A stretch of 64,000 nt of DNA from contig CACPQG010000002.1 of the NCBI GenBank assembly GCA_902636025.1, forward strand, positions 1 through 64,000. Reading direction: 5' to 3'. Below, one piece after another: positions 43,574-52,836 of the stretch (the first letter of the stretch is position 1; each line of letters opens with the position of its first letter). The translations under genes and the position numbers were made by a program. This DNA is from an uncultured Pelagibacteraceae bacterium (GTDB lineage: Bacteria; Pseudomonadota; Alphaproteobacteria; Pelagibacterales; Pelagibacteraceae). The notes beneath the pieces are model-generated. The model made no database searches, was not told the origin of the DNA, and saw only the letters and a program-made list of their open reading frames with translations.

Positions 43574-45355
43574 TTACTTTTTTTTAATTTGTAAATTTAA
43601 TTCTTTTAATTGTTCAATCGTAATTTCAGATGGAGCGTCCATCATTAAATCTTGGGCATTTTGATTCATTGGAAACATTGTAACTTCTCTTATATTTTTT
43701 TCATCAGCCAACAACATTATAATTCTGTCAATACCTGGTGCTATGCCACCATGTGGTGGGGCTCCAAAACTTAAAGCATTTATCATTCCTCCAAACTTTT
43801 TATCAACATCTTTCTTATCATAACCAGCTATCTCAAATAATTTATACATAAGATCTGGTTTATGATTTCTTATTGCTCCTGATGATAATTCGATTCCATT
43901 ACAAACAATATCGTATTGATAAGCTTTCATATTTAATGGATTTTTAAAATCAATATCTTTCTCATTTCCTTGAGGCATTGAAAAAGGATTATGACTAAAT
44001 TTTAATTTTTTTGTAGTATTATCAAGTTCATACATAGGATAATCAACAATCCAACAAAATGCGAAACTATTTTTATCTATAAGGTCTAATTCTTTAGCAA
44101 TTTTGTCTCTTGCAACTGACATTAGTTGGAGTACATCGTTTTCATTATTACAAGCAAAGAATATACTATCCCCAACTTTTGCACCTGTTATTTTCATTAT
44201 CTCTTGAATTGATTCAGTCGAAAAAAGTTTTCCTACAGGACCTTTAGCTGATATTTTTTCAACTTGCTCTATAGTAAAATAGGCTAAACCTGATCCTCCC
44301 TCAGATTTTGCCCATTTATCAAAATTATCGAAAAAGCTTCTTGGTTTGTCTTTTGTATTTTTTGCTACTAACGCTCTAACAATTGAACCAGATTTAACAA
44401 GTTTTTTAAATATTTCAAAACTTACATCCTCTCTTAAAAAAATATTTGTTAAATCATAAATTTGCAACGGATTTCTCAAATCAGGTTTATCTGTAGCATA
44501 TTTTAGCATAGCCTCTTCAAAAGTAATTCTTGGAAATTTATTAAATAAAAATTTCTTATTTGAAAATTTATTAAAAACTCTTTTAAGAAGTTCCTCAACA
44601 ACATTAAAAACATCTTCTTGCTCAACGAAAGACATTTCTATATCGAGTTGATAAAATTCTCCTGGACTTCTATCTGCCCTAGCATCTTCATCTCTGAAAC
44701 ATGGAGCAATCTGAAAGTATTTATCAAATCCAGATACCATTATTAATTGTTTGAATTGTTGGGGAGCTTGTGGAAGCGCATAAAATTTTCCTGGGTTTAA
44801 TCTACTTGGAACCAGAAAGTCCCTTGCACCTTCAGGACTTGATGATGTTAATATTGGGGTTTGAAACTCCATAAAACCTAATTTTGTCATCTCCTCTCTA
44901 ATAAATGAAATTACTTTTGATCTTAATAAAATATTTGAGTGTATTTTTTTTCTCCTTAAATCTAAAAACCTATATTTTAATCTAATTTCCTCTGAATACT
45001 CTTGGTCAGTAAATACTGGTAGAGGTAATTCTTTGCAGGATCCAAGTAATTCAAAATTCTCTATTTGAATTTCAATTTCTCCAGTATTAATTTCTTTATT
45101 AATTGTATCTGCACTTCTTTTGCTAACAAATCCAATTATTTTTACAACGGTTTCTAATTGAATTTTTTCTAATTCTTCAAAAAAAGGTTGATTTTTTTGA
45201 ACAATGCATTGTGTTGTTCCATAATTATCTCTTAAATCAACAAAAAGTAAATTTCCATGATCTCTTTTTTTATTTACCCATCCAGACAGAATTACATTTT
45301 CTCCAGCATTTTTAACTCTAAGTTCTGAGCAGTTATGAGTTCTGTATTTATTCAA
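43574..45355 (-). CDS. aspS: Aspartyl-tRNA synthetase (probably Asp/Asn-discriminating status unclear)
   Basis: 593 residues, bacterial length with the GAD insertion. N-terminal OB fold includes VILSGWVNKKRDHGNLLFVDLRD; class II motif 2 is FRDEDARADRSPGEFYQLDIEM, motif 3 is GAPPHGGIAPGIDRIIMLL. FQTPILTSSSPEGARDFLVP marks the catalytic entry. It charges tRNA-Asp; if the cell lacks AsnRS it may also charge tRNA-Asn. Its start overlaps the end of the Hda-like gene by 8 bases; converges with the NrdJb-like gene one base apart. Confidence 0.97.
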   Translation of the reverse strand: MNKYRTHNCSELRVKNAGENVILSGWVNKKRDHGNLLFVDLRDNYGTTQCIVQKNQPFFEELEKIQLETVVKIIGFVSKRSADTINKEINTGEIEIQIENFELLGSCKELPLPVFTDQEYSEEIRLKYRFLDLRRKKIHSNILLRSKVISFIREEMTKLGFMEFQTPILTSSSPEGARDFLVPSRLNPGKFYALPQAPQQFKQLIMVSGFDKYFQIAPCFRDEDARADRSPGEFYQLDIEMSFVEQEDVFNVVEELLKRVFNKFSNKKFLFNKFPRITFEEAMLKYATDKPDLRNPLQIYDLTNIFLREDVSFEIFKKLVKSGSIVRALVAKNTKDKPRSFFDNFDKWAKSEGGSGLAYFTIEQVEKISAKGPVGKLFSTESIQEIMKITGAKVGDSIFFACNNENDVLQLMSVARDKIAKELDLIDKNSFAFCWIVDYPMYELDNTTKKLKFSHNPFSMPQGNEKDIDFKNPLNMKAYQYDIVCNGIELSSGAIRNHKPDLMYKLFEIAGYDKKDVDKKFGGMINALSFGAPPHGGIAPGIDRIIMLLADEKNIREVTMFPMNQNAQDLMMDAPSEITIEQLKELNLQIKKK

Positions 45356-46019
45356 ATTTAATTCCTAGTGCTTCTTTAATAGTTTTTTGATCAATAGATT
45401 TTTTTTTTTTTAAACTTATCTCATCAATTTTATATATAAATTCAAATATTTTGCTATAAGACCTTGTTATTCTTTTTATAGTAAATTCAATTAATTTATT
45501 GCTAATTTTTACTTGTTTGTCTGATAAATACTTAACAATTAGCACTTTAATTAAATCATCGTCGGGTTTTTCAATTTTAGCGTCTAGACAATTTTTTGCT
45601 CTAGAAGCTAGGTCTTTTAAATTAAAACTCATTTTATTAAATGGTTTGATAGAGTTAATTAATAAAAATTTTGAGTGTTGGTCAACAAAGTTAATTAAAG
45701 AGAAAATAACCTTTTCGTCAATGTTATCACCAAAATTATCTAAAATTATATTTTGGTGAAATCTCAGATTTTTTTCATAATTTTTCTCTAAATTTTGTGG
45801 TTTTAAAATTATCCCTTTGTTTTTTTTAATGAAAATTTCAGATAAATGTGATTTTCCACTGTATCTTTCACCATGAATATTCAGAATATTTTTTTCCCAC
45901 TTTGGCCAACTATCAATTAAATTGAATGCGAAATAATTACTTTTAGATACAAAATAATCCTCACTTTTATAATTTTTATCAAATGCAAAATTTAATAAGA
46001 GTTGCTCCTTTTTTTTCAT
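45348..46019 (-). CDS. hdaA: DnaA-related ATPase of the Hda type
   Basis: 223 residues. The chain matches the AAA+ part of DnaA without its DNA-binding domain: QLLLNFAFDKNYKSEDYFVS at the start, Walker A IHGERYSGKSHLSEI, a Walker B-like IILDNFGD, and sensor region NSIKPFNKMSFNLKDLASR. In alphaproteobacteria HdaA binds the sliding clamp and inactivates DnaA-ATP to prevent re-initiation. The usual order DUF2066-hdaA is kept here. The C-terminal part is diverged. Confidence 0.85.
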   Translation of the reverse strand: MKKKEQLLLNFAFDKNYKSEDYFVSKSNYFAFNLIDSWPKWEKNILNIHGERYSGKSHLSEIFIKKNKGIILKPQNLEKNYEKNLRFHQNIILDNFGDNIDEKVIFSLINFVDQHSKFLLINSIKPFNKMSFNLKDLASRAKNCLDAKIEKPDDDLIKVLIVKYLSDKQVKISNKLIEFTIKRITRSYSKIFEFIYKIDEISLKKKKSIDQKTIKEALGIKFE

Positions 46020-46022
46020 AAT

Positions 46023-47099
46023 TTATTTAACTTCCCAAACTTGTTTCTTAGTATCTATTAAAAAATTTTTTTGTTTTGCGAAAGTAATAAATTGTTTTGG
46101 AGATCCATTAAAGATTATTTTATAATTTATAATTTTATTATTAAAATTTTTTATCGAATATTTTGAAATTCGATCTGTTGATGATAGAAATTTTTGGAAT
46201 TCAATATTTCTCTCAAAATTTGATGATGATAAAGATAAATTTATAGCCAGTTTTACTGATCGATTTATCTTGTTTATTTCTTTCCACTCGTCTTCGTAAA
46301 CTTTTTTAAAATCATTTATTAAGTTTTCTAAAATCTTTGGCTCTTTGATATTATTTTTTGGATAAGACTTGCTCACAATTTTATTTTTATTTTTAATTTT
46401 TATTTTTGAATAAACTTTATATCTGTCTTTTTCATCATAAATTAAGCAAACAATATATTCTTTAAAGTTATAATTTTGAACTAATTTTGAGAATTCAAAC
46501 TCCTCAAGGTTATTTATTTCTTTATTTAATACATTTATTATATCAATATCTTCTGATGGTAGAACATATTTTAGCAAATGATAACTTTTAACATTTTTAT
46601 TCCAATTTTCAAAAAAAGGATTCTTGTTAAAAATAAATATATCCTGTGAAGCTTCATCTACAAATATTGGTAAAATAATTAATTCTTTTTTTAATGGTAT
46701 TGATGGAAAAATATTTTTTTTTTCGAAAAACAAAAAAGTATTCTGTCTATTAAAGTTCACCTCAATTAAAGCTGAATATTCATTATTTTTAAATTTTTCA
46801 TTTTTAATTTGAAATGAATCAATTAAATTCTTTATTTCTTTTACTTTTAAGGTTCCAATTTTTTCAATTTTATTAGAGGAAACGGTCATATTAATTAACT
46901 TTTTAAATGCTAATATAAAAGCTTTATCAATTACCTTTTCTTTTTTAAAATTTTCATCAAAAGGTTCACTTATCTCGATTTGTTCAACTTTAAAAATAGC
47001 AGAATCAACTCTAGATACATAAAAAATTAAAAATAGAAGTGTAATAAAAAAAATTATATAAGTCTTTTTCAAGTAGATTAAATTTTTATTTAAAAACAT
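46023..47099 (-). CDS. DUF2066-family exported protein
   Basis: 358 residues with an N-terminal hydrophobic segment (IIFFITLLFLIFYVSRVDS). The following FKVEQIEISEPFDENFKKEKVIDKAFILAFKKLI matches the DUF2066 opening. The rest is Lys/Asn-rich and diverged. Function unknown. Its position between purM and an Hda-like gene is a standard alphaproteobacterial arrangement. Divergent from purM with 11 bases between starts. Confidence 0.8.
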   Translation of the reverse strand: MFLNKNLIYLKKTYIIFFITLLFLIFYVSRVDSAIFKVEQIEISEPFDENFKKEKVIDKAFILAFKKLINMTVSSNKIEKIGTLKVKEIKNLIDSFQIKNEKFKNNEYSALIEVNFNRQNTFLFFEKKNIFPSIPLKKELIILPIFVDEASQDIFIFNKNPFFENWNKNVKSYHLLKYVLPSEDIDIINVLNKEINNLEEFEFSKLVQNYNFKEYIVCLIYDEKDRYKVYSKIKIKNKNKIVSKSYPKNNIKEPKILENLINDFKKVYEDEWKEINKINRSVKLAINLSLSSSNFERNIEFQKFLSSTDRISKYSIKNFNNKIINYKIIFNGSPKQFITFAKQKNFLIDTKKQVWEVK

Positions 47100-47110
47100 A
47101 TTTTATTTTA

Positions 47111-48130
47111 ATGACAATTAATAAATATACATACCAAAAAAGTGGCGTAAATATATCTGCTGCAGATAAATTTGTAAATTTTATCTCTAAAAACACAGGT
47201 AAAAAAAAAAATAAAAATAAAAATATTGGAAGTTTTGGATCTATTACAAGCATTCCTAAAAATTTTAAGGATCCAAAAATTGTTGCAAGCACTGATGGCG
47301 TTGGTACAAAAATTGAAATAGCAAATCAACTAAATAAATTTGATACTATTGGTATTGATCTTGTAGCTATGAGTGTAAACGACTTAATTGTGCAGGGAGC
47401 AAAACCAATAATATTTTTGGATTATATTTCAATAAACAAAATTAATATTAAAAAATTAAAATCTATATTAAAAGGAATTAAAAAGGGCTGTCAAATTTCT
47501 CAATGTAGCTTAGTTGGTGGTGAAACAGCCGAAATGCCTGGGACATACTCAAAAAATAAATTTGACCTAGCAGGTTTTGCAGTAGGAATTGTTGATAATA
47601 AAAAAATTTTAAAAAAAAAAAATGTGAAAATAAATGATTTAGTTTTAGCAGTCCCAGCAAGCGGTGTGCATTCTAATGGATATTCATTAGTGAGATATAT
47701 TTTAAAAAAAAAAAAAATTAATCTCAAAAAAAATAAAATTCTAAGTTCCGATTTATTAAAACCAACCAAAATTTATGTAAAAGAAATTTTAAAACTTGTA
47801 GAAAAAAATTTAATTTGTTCTTGTGCAAATATAACGGGTGGTGGAATAGAGGATAATTTGAAAAGAGTAATACCAAAAGGTTTATGTGCAAATATAAATC
47901 TTTCAAAAATTAAGATAAATAAAATATTTAAATGGATTAAAAAACAAGGTGTAAATGATAAAGAAATGTTAAAAACCTTTAACTGTGGCGTTGGATTTTG
48001 TATTTTAATAAAACCAAAAAACTTTAAAAAAGTAAAAAATTTTTTTCCTAAAAATTATAAACCATATGTAATAGGTAAAATAGTAAAAGGCCAAAAAAAA
48101 GTAAGCTTATATGAAAAGTTTCTCTGGTAA
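47111..48130 (+). CDS. purM: Phosphoribosylformylglycinamidine cyclo-ligase
   Basis: 339 residues. YQKSGVNISAADKFV, IVASTDGVGTKIEIA, DLVAMSVNDLIVQGAKPIIFLDY, LVGGETAEMPGTYSKNKFDLAGFAVG and CANITGGGIEDNLKRVIP are the family blocks, so the ATP-binding core is complete. It makes AIR, the fifth step of purine synthesis. The coding sequence contains a 14-A run near 47704 and a 12-A run near 47611 that encode Lys repeats. The purN gene overlaps its 3' end by 20 bases. Confidence 0.96.
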   Translation: MTINKYTYQKSGVNISAADKFVNFISKNTGKKKNKNKNIGSFGSITSIPKNFKDPKIVASTDGVGTKIEIANQLNKFDTIGIDLVAMSVNDLIVQGAKPIIFLDYISINKINIKKLKSILKGIKKGCQISQCSLVGGETAEMPGTYSKNKFDLAGFAVGIVDNKKILKKKNVKINDLVLAVPASGVHSNGYSLVRYILKKKKINLKKNKILSSDLLKPTKIYVKEILKLVEKNLICSCANITGGGIEDNLKRVIPKGLCANINLSKIKINKIFKWIKKQGVNDKEMLKTFNCGVGFCILIKPKNFKKVKNFFPKNYKPYVIGKIVKGQKKVSLYEKFLW

Positions 48131-48692
48131 AAAAGTAAATACAGCTGTTTTTATTTCTGGAACTGGATCAAACTTTAAAAATTTACTCAATTTTTCTTTA
48201 AAGAAAAGTTCTCCAATTAAGATAATTTTCGTTTATTCAAACTTTAAAAAAGCAAAAGGTTTGAAATACGCTAAAAATAATAAAATTCTAATTTACAGTT
48301 TTGTTAACAAAAAATTTAATCTATCTGAAAATAAACTATTAAAAATACTTAATAAAAAAAAAATAAAATTAATATGCTTGGCAGGATTTATGAAAATTCT
48401 ATCAAAAAGATTTTTAAAAAAATTTAATGGTTGTGTTTTAAATATCCATCCATCTTTACTTCCAAAGTATAAGGGTCTGAATACACATCAAAGAGTTCTT
48501 GATAACAGAGAAAAATATTCTGGATGTACAGTTCATTTGGTAACTTCAAAGTTAGATTCGGGTAAAATTATATTACAAAAAAAAATTAAAGTAAAAAAAA
48601 ACGACTCTGCGAGATCTCTTAAAAGAAGAATATTAAAGGAGGAATATAAAATTTATCCAAAAGCAATCAATAAATTATTAGTTAATTATTAA
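48111..48692 (+). CDS. purN: Phosphoribosylglycinamide formyltransferase
   Basis: 193 residues. TAVFISGTGSNFKNLLNFS binds the phosphoribosyl part; KLICLAGFMKILSKRFL, the catalytic CVLNIHPSLLPKYKG (Asn, His) and GCTVHLVTSKLDSGKIILQ (Asp) are clear. It formylates GAR in purine synthesis with 10-formyl-THF. Start chosen at ATG 48111, overlapping purM. It converges with ndk, overlapping by 11 bases. Confidence 0.95.
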   Translation: MKSFSGKKVNTAVFISGTGSNFKNLLNFSLKKSSPIKIIFVYSNFKKAKGLKYAKNNKILIYSFVNKKFNLSENKLLKILNKKKIKLICLAGFMKILSKRFLKKFNGCVLNIHPSLLPKYKGLNTHQRVLDNREKYSGCTVHLVTSKLDSGKIILQKKIKVKKNDSARSLKRRILKEEYKIYPKAINKLLVNY

Positions 48693-49092
48693 AAAAAAAA
48701 TCGATTTCAATTTTTGCATTTTCTATGCTGTCTGAACCATGAACAGAGTTTTTATCTATGGAAATTCCATATAATTTTCTAATTGTCCCATCTTTAGCAT
48801 TTTTGGGATCAGTAGCTCCCATTAAATCTCGGTTATCTTTAACAGCATTCTCTTTTTCTAAAACCATTACAATTATTATACCTGAGGATAAATATTCACA
48901 TAAATCATTATAAAAAGGTTTTGTCTCGTGAACCTTATAAAATTTTTCTGCATCACTTTTTTCAAGTTTTAATTTTTTTTCTTTGGTAATTGTAAATCCA
49001 TTGCTCTTAAACTTTTCTTTAATTTGACTCTCTAATTCTCTTTCAACCGCATCAGGTTTAATAATTGACAATGTTTGTTCGATATTACTCAT
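48682..49092 (-). CDS. ndk: Nucleoside diphosphate kinase
   Basis: 136 residues from ATG 49092 (MSNIEQTLSIIKPDAVE); a TTG four codons upstream is less likely. Phospho-His is in SVHGSDSIENAKIEI, with NDLCEYLSSG and LMGATDPKNAKDGTIRKLYG also kept. It balances NTP pools. It follows pepA with an 8-base overlap, so pepA-ndk form one unit. Confidence 0.96.
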   Translation of the reverse strand: MSNIEQTLSIIKPDAVERELESQIKEKFKSNGFTITKEKKLKLEKSDAEKFYKVHETKPFYNDLCEYLSSGIIIVMVLEKENAVKDNRDLMGATDPKNAKDGTIRKLYGISIDKNSVHGSDSIENAKIEIDFFFNN

Positions 49093-50554
49093 AATTGTCT
49101 TCAATTAATTTATTTAAAAGTCTTACCCCATAACCAGTTGCACCACCTGAATTCAATGCTCCTCCATACTTAGAAAAAGCCATTCCAGCAATATCTAAAT
49201 GTGCCCATGGGGTTTTATTTAAAATAAATCTTTGTAAAAATTGAGCAGCAGTGGTTGAGCCAGCTCCTCCAACATAATTTATATTTTGCATGTCCGCATT
49301 TTTTGAGTCCATTAGCTTGTCAAAATTTTTATGAAGAGGCATTCGCCACAATTTTTCATTCACTTCATTACCAGCTTCAATTAATTGTTTTGACAGCCTG
49401 TCATTATTCGAGAAAAGTCCTGCATATTCTGAACCCAGAGAAACAATTATAGCACCTGTTAAAGTTGCCAAATCAATTATAAATTTAGGTTTAAATTTTT
49501 TTTCAGTAAATGTTATTGCATCAGCTAAAACCAATCTACCCTCTGCATCTGTATTTAAAACTTCTATTGTTTTACCGCTATAAGATTTCACAATATCACC
49601 TGGTCGTTGAGCATTTCCACTCACCATATTTTCAACAAGGCCCACAACACCAACAGCATTTATTTTTGCTTTTCTTAGTGCCAATGTTTTCATCAAACCT
49701 ACTACTGCAGCAGAGCCTGCCATGTCATATGTCATATCCTCCATAAATCTTGCAGGTTTAAGAGAGTATCCTCCAGTATCAAAGCAAACTCCTTTTCCAA
49801 CAAAAGCAAGTGGTCTATTATTTGATTTAGCTCCATTCCATTCTATTGTAACTAAATAAGACCCACGAACACTGCCTTGTCCTACTCCAAGAAGCGCTCC
49901 CATGCCTAATTTTTTAAGTTCTATTTTGTTATAAACTTTTACCTTAAGTCCAATATTTTTTAATTTAATTATCCTTTTAGCATATTCATCTGGATGTAAA
50001 ATATTTCCTGGCTCTGATACTAAATCCTTTGTAAAATTTGTTCCTTCAAGCAAAGAATTAAATCTATTATTTTTGTTTTTTATTTGGATTTTTTTCCTAC
50101 TTATTATATTTATGTTTATATCAACTGTTTCTTTTTTCGTAATATATTTATTAAATTTATATGACTTTAATTGTAAGCCATGCAAGAATTCATCAATAAA
50201 ATTTTTATTTTTTTTCTGAGTTTCGGAAATATTATTTTCAAAAAAAGTTAAATCAGTGATCAAATTGGCATTAATAAAATTATAAAAATCAGCCCCTTTT
50301 TTCTCATTATCTGATATGGTTTGGTTGTTTTTAATTTTAATTAAAATTATTTTTTGGTCAAAATTATAATTAAAAGAAATGAATTCTTTTTTTTTAGATT
50401 TATTAGAATTAATAGTCCTATTAATTTGATTTGACTTTTTGCCTAGTGATAATTTACTTAGTCCGTTAATCTTGAAGTCTTCATTTGAAAACATTACGTA
50501 ATGTTTGATTGAATTTTCTTTAACCCCTTTTTTGATGCTGATTTTTAATGACAT
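49085..50554 (-). CDS. pepA: Leucyl aminopeptidase (PepA, M17)
   Basis: 489 residues. The N-terminal half is Lys/Asn-rich and weakly conserved. The catalytic half has VGKGVCFDTGGYSLKPA, MEDMTYDMAGSAAVVG, the metal-site signature NTDAEGRLVLADAI, ATLTGAIIVSLGSEYAG, and the C-terminal WAHLDIAGMAFSKYGGALNSG. It trims N-terminal residues in the cytoplasm using two metal ions. Divergent from lptF in an 81-base spacer; this pairing is typical of proteobacteria. Confidence 0.95.
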   Translation of the reverse strand: MSLKISIKKGVKENSIKHYVMFSNEDFKINGLSKLSLGKKSNQINRTINSNKSKKKEFISFNYNFDQKIILIKIKNNQTISDNEKKGADFYNFINANLITDLTFFENNISETQKKNKNFIDEFLHGLQLKSYKFNKYITKKETVDININIISRKKIQIKNKNNRFNSLLEGTNFTKDLVSEPGNILHPDEYAKRIIKLKNIGLKVKVYNKIELKKLGMGALLGVGQGSVRGSYLVTIEWNGAKSNNRPLAFVGKGVCFDTGGYSLKPARFMEDMTYDMAGSAAVVGLMKTLALRKAKINAVGVVGLVENMVSGNAQRPGDIVKSYSGKTIEVLNTDAEGRLVLADAITFTEKKFKPKFIIDLATLTGAIIVSLGSEYAGLFSNNDRLSKQLIEAGNEVNEKLWRMPLHKNFDKLMDSKNADMQNINYVGGAGSTTAAQFLQRFILNKTPWAHLDIAGMAFSKYGGALNSGGATGYGVRLLNKLIEDNYE

Positions 50555-50635
50555 TTTTAAATAATATGTACTTTAGGTTGTATTTAATCTATATACTATA
50601 GAGTGAGTTATATAAATATTTATTGATAGAATTCA

Positions 50636-51760
50636 ATGAAAAAAATAATATTTAATAAGTTAATCCTAGATGTGACAAAGTTTTTTCTTTTAACATCTAT
50701 AAGTCTCTCTCTTATCATACTGGTTGTTCAAGCAGTCAATTTTTTAGACTATATATCTGAAGATGGACACGGTATTTACACATATTTTGGCATTACACTT
50801 CTCAACTTTCCCAAGATATTTACCAGAATAATGCCTTTTTGTATTTTTGTAACAATTTTTTATATAATTAATAGATATGAGTTAAAGAATGAACTTATCA
50901 TATTTTGGAACATTGGTATTAATAAATTAAAATTTATCAATGTTTTAGTAACATTTTCGTTAATTTTTTTAATAGTCCAAATAATTCTAAATACAATAAT
51001 TGTCCCGAAATCTTTAAATCAAGCAAGGGAATTTATAAGAAACTCAAATATTGATTTTTTTCCTAATTTAATAAAAGAAAAAAAATTTATTGATGTTGTA
51101 GAATCTTTAACAATATTTGTTGATGAAAAAAAAGATAACGGTGAATTAACAAATATTTACTTGAAAGATAATTTAAGTTCAAATCTATCTCAAATTATTT
51201 ATGCAAAAAAAGGTAAATTAATTTTTACTGGTGAAAAAAATTATCTTACTTTATTTAATGGAAGTTTTATAGATATCGAAAAAGAAAAAATAACTACTTT
51301 TTCTTTTAAAAAAACTGAATTTGATTTATCAAAGTATAAAACTAAAACTACCGTTTATCCGAAAATTCAAGAGATAAACACTAAGACTTTGTTTTTATGT
51401 CTATATAAACTAACTTTAAATAATAGCTATCTTATTCCAAAAGATAGTTTTTTAAAATGTAATGAAGAGAAATATGGAGATATTATCGAAGAGGCTTTTA
51501 AAAGAAGTATAAAACCTTTTTTTATACCAGTGATTGTCTTGCTGTCTTCATTGGTTGTTATTTACAATAAAGATAATTATTTATACACCAAATTTCAATA
51601 TATTTTATTTTTTTTAGTATTTTCTGTAATAGTAATCTCTGAAGTATCTTCAAGATACATTGATGATATAGAAACTATAATTTTTTTTTCATTTTTTCCA
51701 ATAATAATTTTTTTACTAGGTTATTTTTATTTGTTTATAAAATTAAGTAGGCGAATATGA
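50636..51760 (+). CDS. lptF: LPS export permease LptF
   Basis: 374 residues. Six hydrophobic helices: three before and three after a central periplasmic beta-jellyroll (about residues 120-270, with LTNIYLKDNLSSNLSQIIYAKKGKL). NFLDYISEDGHGIYTYFGITLLNFP and ITRIMPFCIFV are the usual first half. It forms the LptB2FG transporter with LptG and pulls LPS from the inner membrane. Starts with ATG 50636 behind an AT-rich promoter region. lptG overlaps by four bases. Confidence 0.9.
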   Translation: MKKIIFNKLILDVTKFFLLTSISLSLIILVVQAVNFLDYISEDGHGIYTYFGITLLNFPKIFTRIMPFCIFVTIFYIINRYELKNELIIFWNIGINKLKFINVLVTFSLIFLIVQIILNTIIVPKSLNQAREFIRNSNIDFFPNLIKEKKFIDVVESLTIFVDEKKDNGELTNIYLKDNLSSNLSQIIYAKKGKLIFTGEKNYLTLFNGSFIDIEKEKITTFSFKKTEFDLSKYKTKTTVYPKIQEINTKTLFLCLYKLTLNNSYLIPKDSFLKCNEEKYGDIIEEAFKRSIKPFFIPVIVLLSSLVVIYNKDNYLYTKFQYILFFLVFSVIVISEVSSRYIDDIETIIFFSFFPIIIFLLGYFYLFIKLSRRI

Positions 51761-52836
51761 TTAAATTATATCAAATTTATTTAATTAAATCTTTTTGGAA
51801 AATTTTTTCATTTATATGTCTAATATTTTTTTCGCTTGCAATTATATTAAATATATTCGAGGAGGTTTCTTTTTTTAAAAATGTAGATGTAAATTCTTTT
51901 TATCCTTTGCTTCTCACACTTTTGACTGCACCTACTATTGTTTATGAGACATTTCCATTTATTTTTTTTATATCTACACAATTTTTATTTATTAGATTAA
52001 TGGATAAGGAAGAATTGGATATTTTTAAAAAAATCAGTTTAAGTAATTTAAAACTGATTGGTATATTATCTTTAAGCTCTATAGTAGTATCACTTTTTTT
52101 AGTAACGCTTTTTTATAATTTAGCCTCAAATTTGAGATTTATGTATTTAGAAATGAAGAATAAATATTCTGGGGATAATAAATATTTAGCTGTAGTAACT
52201 GAAAACGGATTGTGGATCAAAGATGAGATAGACAACAAAATAAATATTATTAATGCTGAAAAAATCGATGGTACAATTTTAAAAAAAGTAACAATTAATC
52301 AATTTTCAAAAGAATATTCTATTCTTACTAATATAGTTGCAGATGAAATAAATATAGAAAACAATAATTGGATAATTTTAAAAGGTACATTTTCAAAAAT
52401 AAACGAAGGTCTTAAAAGCAGAGAAAATATTATTTTTAAAAGTAATTTTGATGCAAAGCAAATAAATCAATTATTTTCAGATTTATCGTCTTTAAACATC
52501 GTCGAATTAAATAAATTAAAAAAAGACTATAATAATTTAGGATATTCAGTTACAAACATTAATATTCACATACAAAAATTAATTTCTTATCCGATTTATT
52601 TAACAGTAATGACTATATTTGCCTGTGTAGTTATGCTTAACATCAAGAGAAACAAATCAAAAATTTTTCATATTGTCCTTGGTGTTTTATTGTCAGTCTT
52701 AATTTATTACATTAATTACTTTTCAACTTTATTAGGACAAAATGGACGTCTACCTGAAATTTTATCTATTTGGTTGCCATTAATCATAATTTCATTATTT
52801 TGTGCGATCGGTTTAGTAAGAATAAACGAAAAATGA
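51757..52836 (+). CDS. lptG: LPS export permease LptG
   Basis: 359 residues with the same six-helix and periplasmic jellyroll plan as LptF. ALIFFSLAIILNIFEEVSFFK, YETFPFIFFISTQFLFIRL, VVTENGLWIKDEIDNKINII in the periplasmic part, and NGRLPEILSIWLPLIII near the end are typical. Partner of LptF in LPS extraction. ATGA overlap with lptF and with lptD shows one operon. Confidence 0.9.
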   Translation: MIKLYQIYLIKSFWKIFSFICLIFFSLAIILNIFEEVSFFKNVDVNSFYPLLLTLLTAPTIVYETFPFIFFISTQFLFIRLMDKEELDIFKKISLSNLKLIGILSLSSIVVSLFLVTLFYNLASNLRFMYLEMKNKYSGDNKYLAVVTENGLWIKDEIDNKINIINAEKIDGTILKKVTINQFSKEYSILTNIVADEINIENNNWIILKGTFSKINEGLKSRENIIFKSNFDAKQINQLFSDLSSLNIVELNKLKKDYNNLGYSVTNINIHIQKLISYPIYLTVMTIFACVVMLNIKRNKSKIFHIVLGVLLSVLIYYINYFSTLLGQNGRLPEILSIWLPLIIISLFCAIGLVRINEK

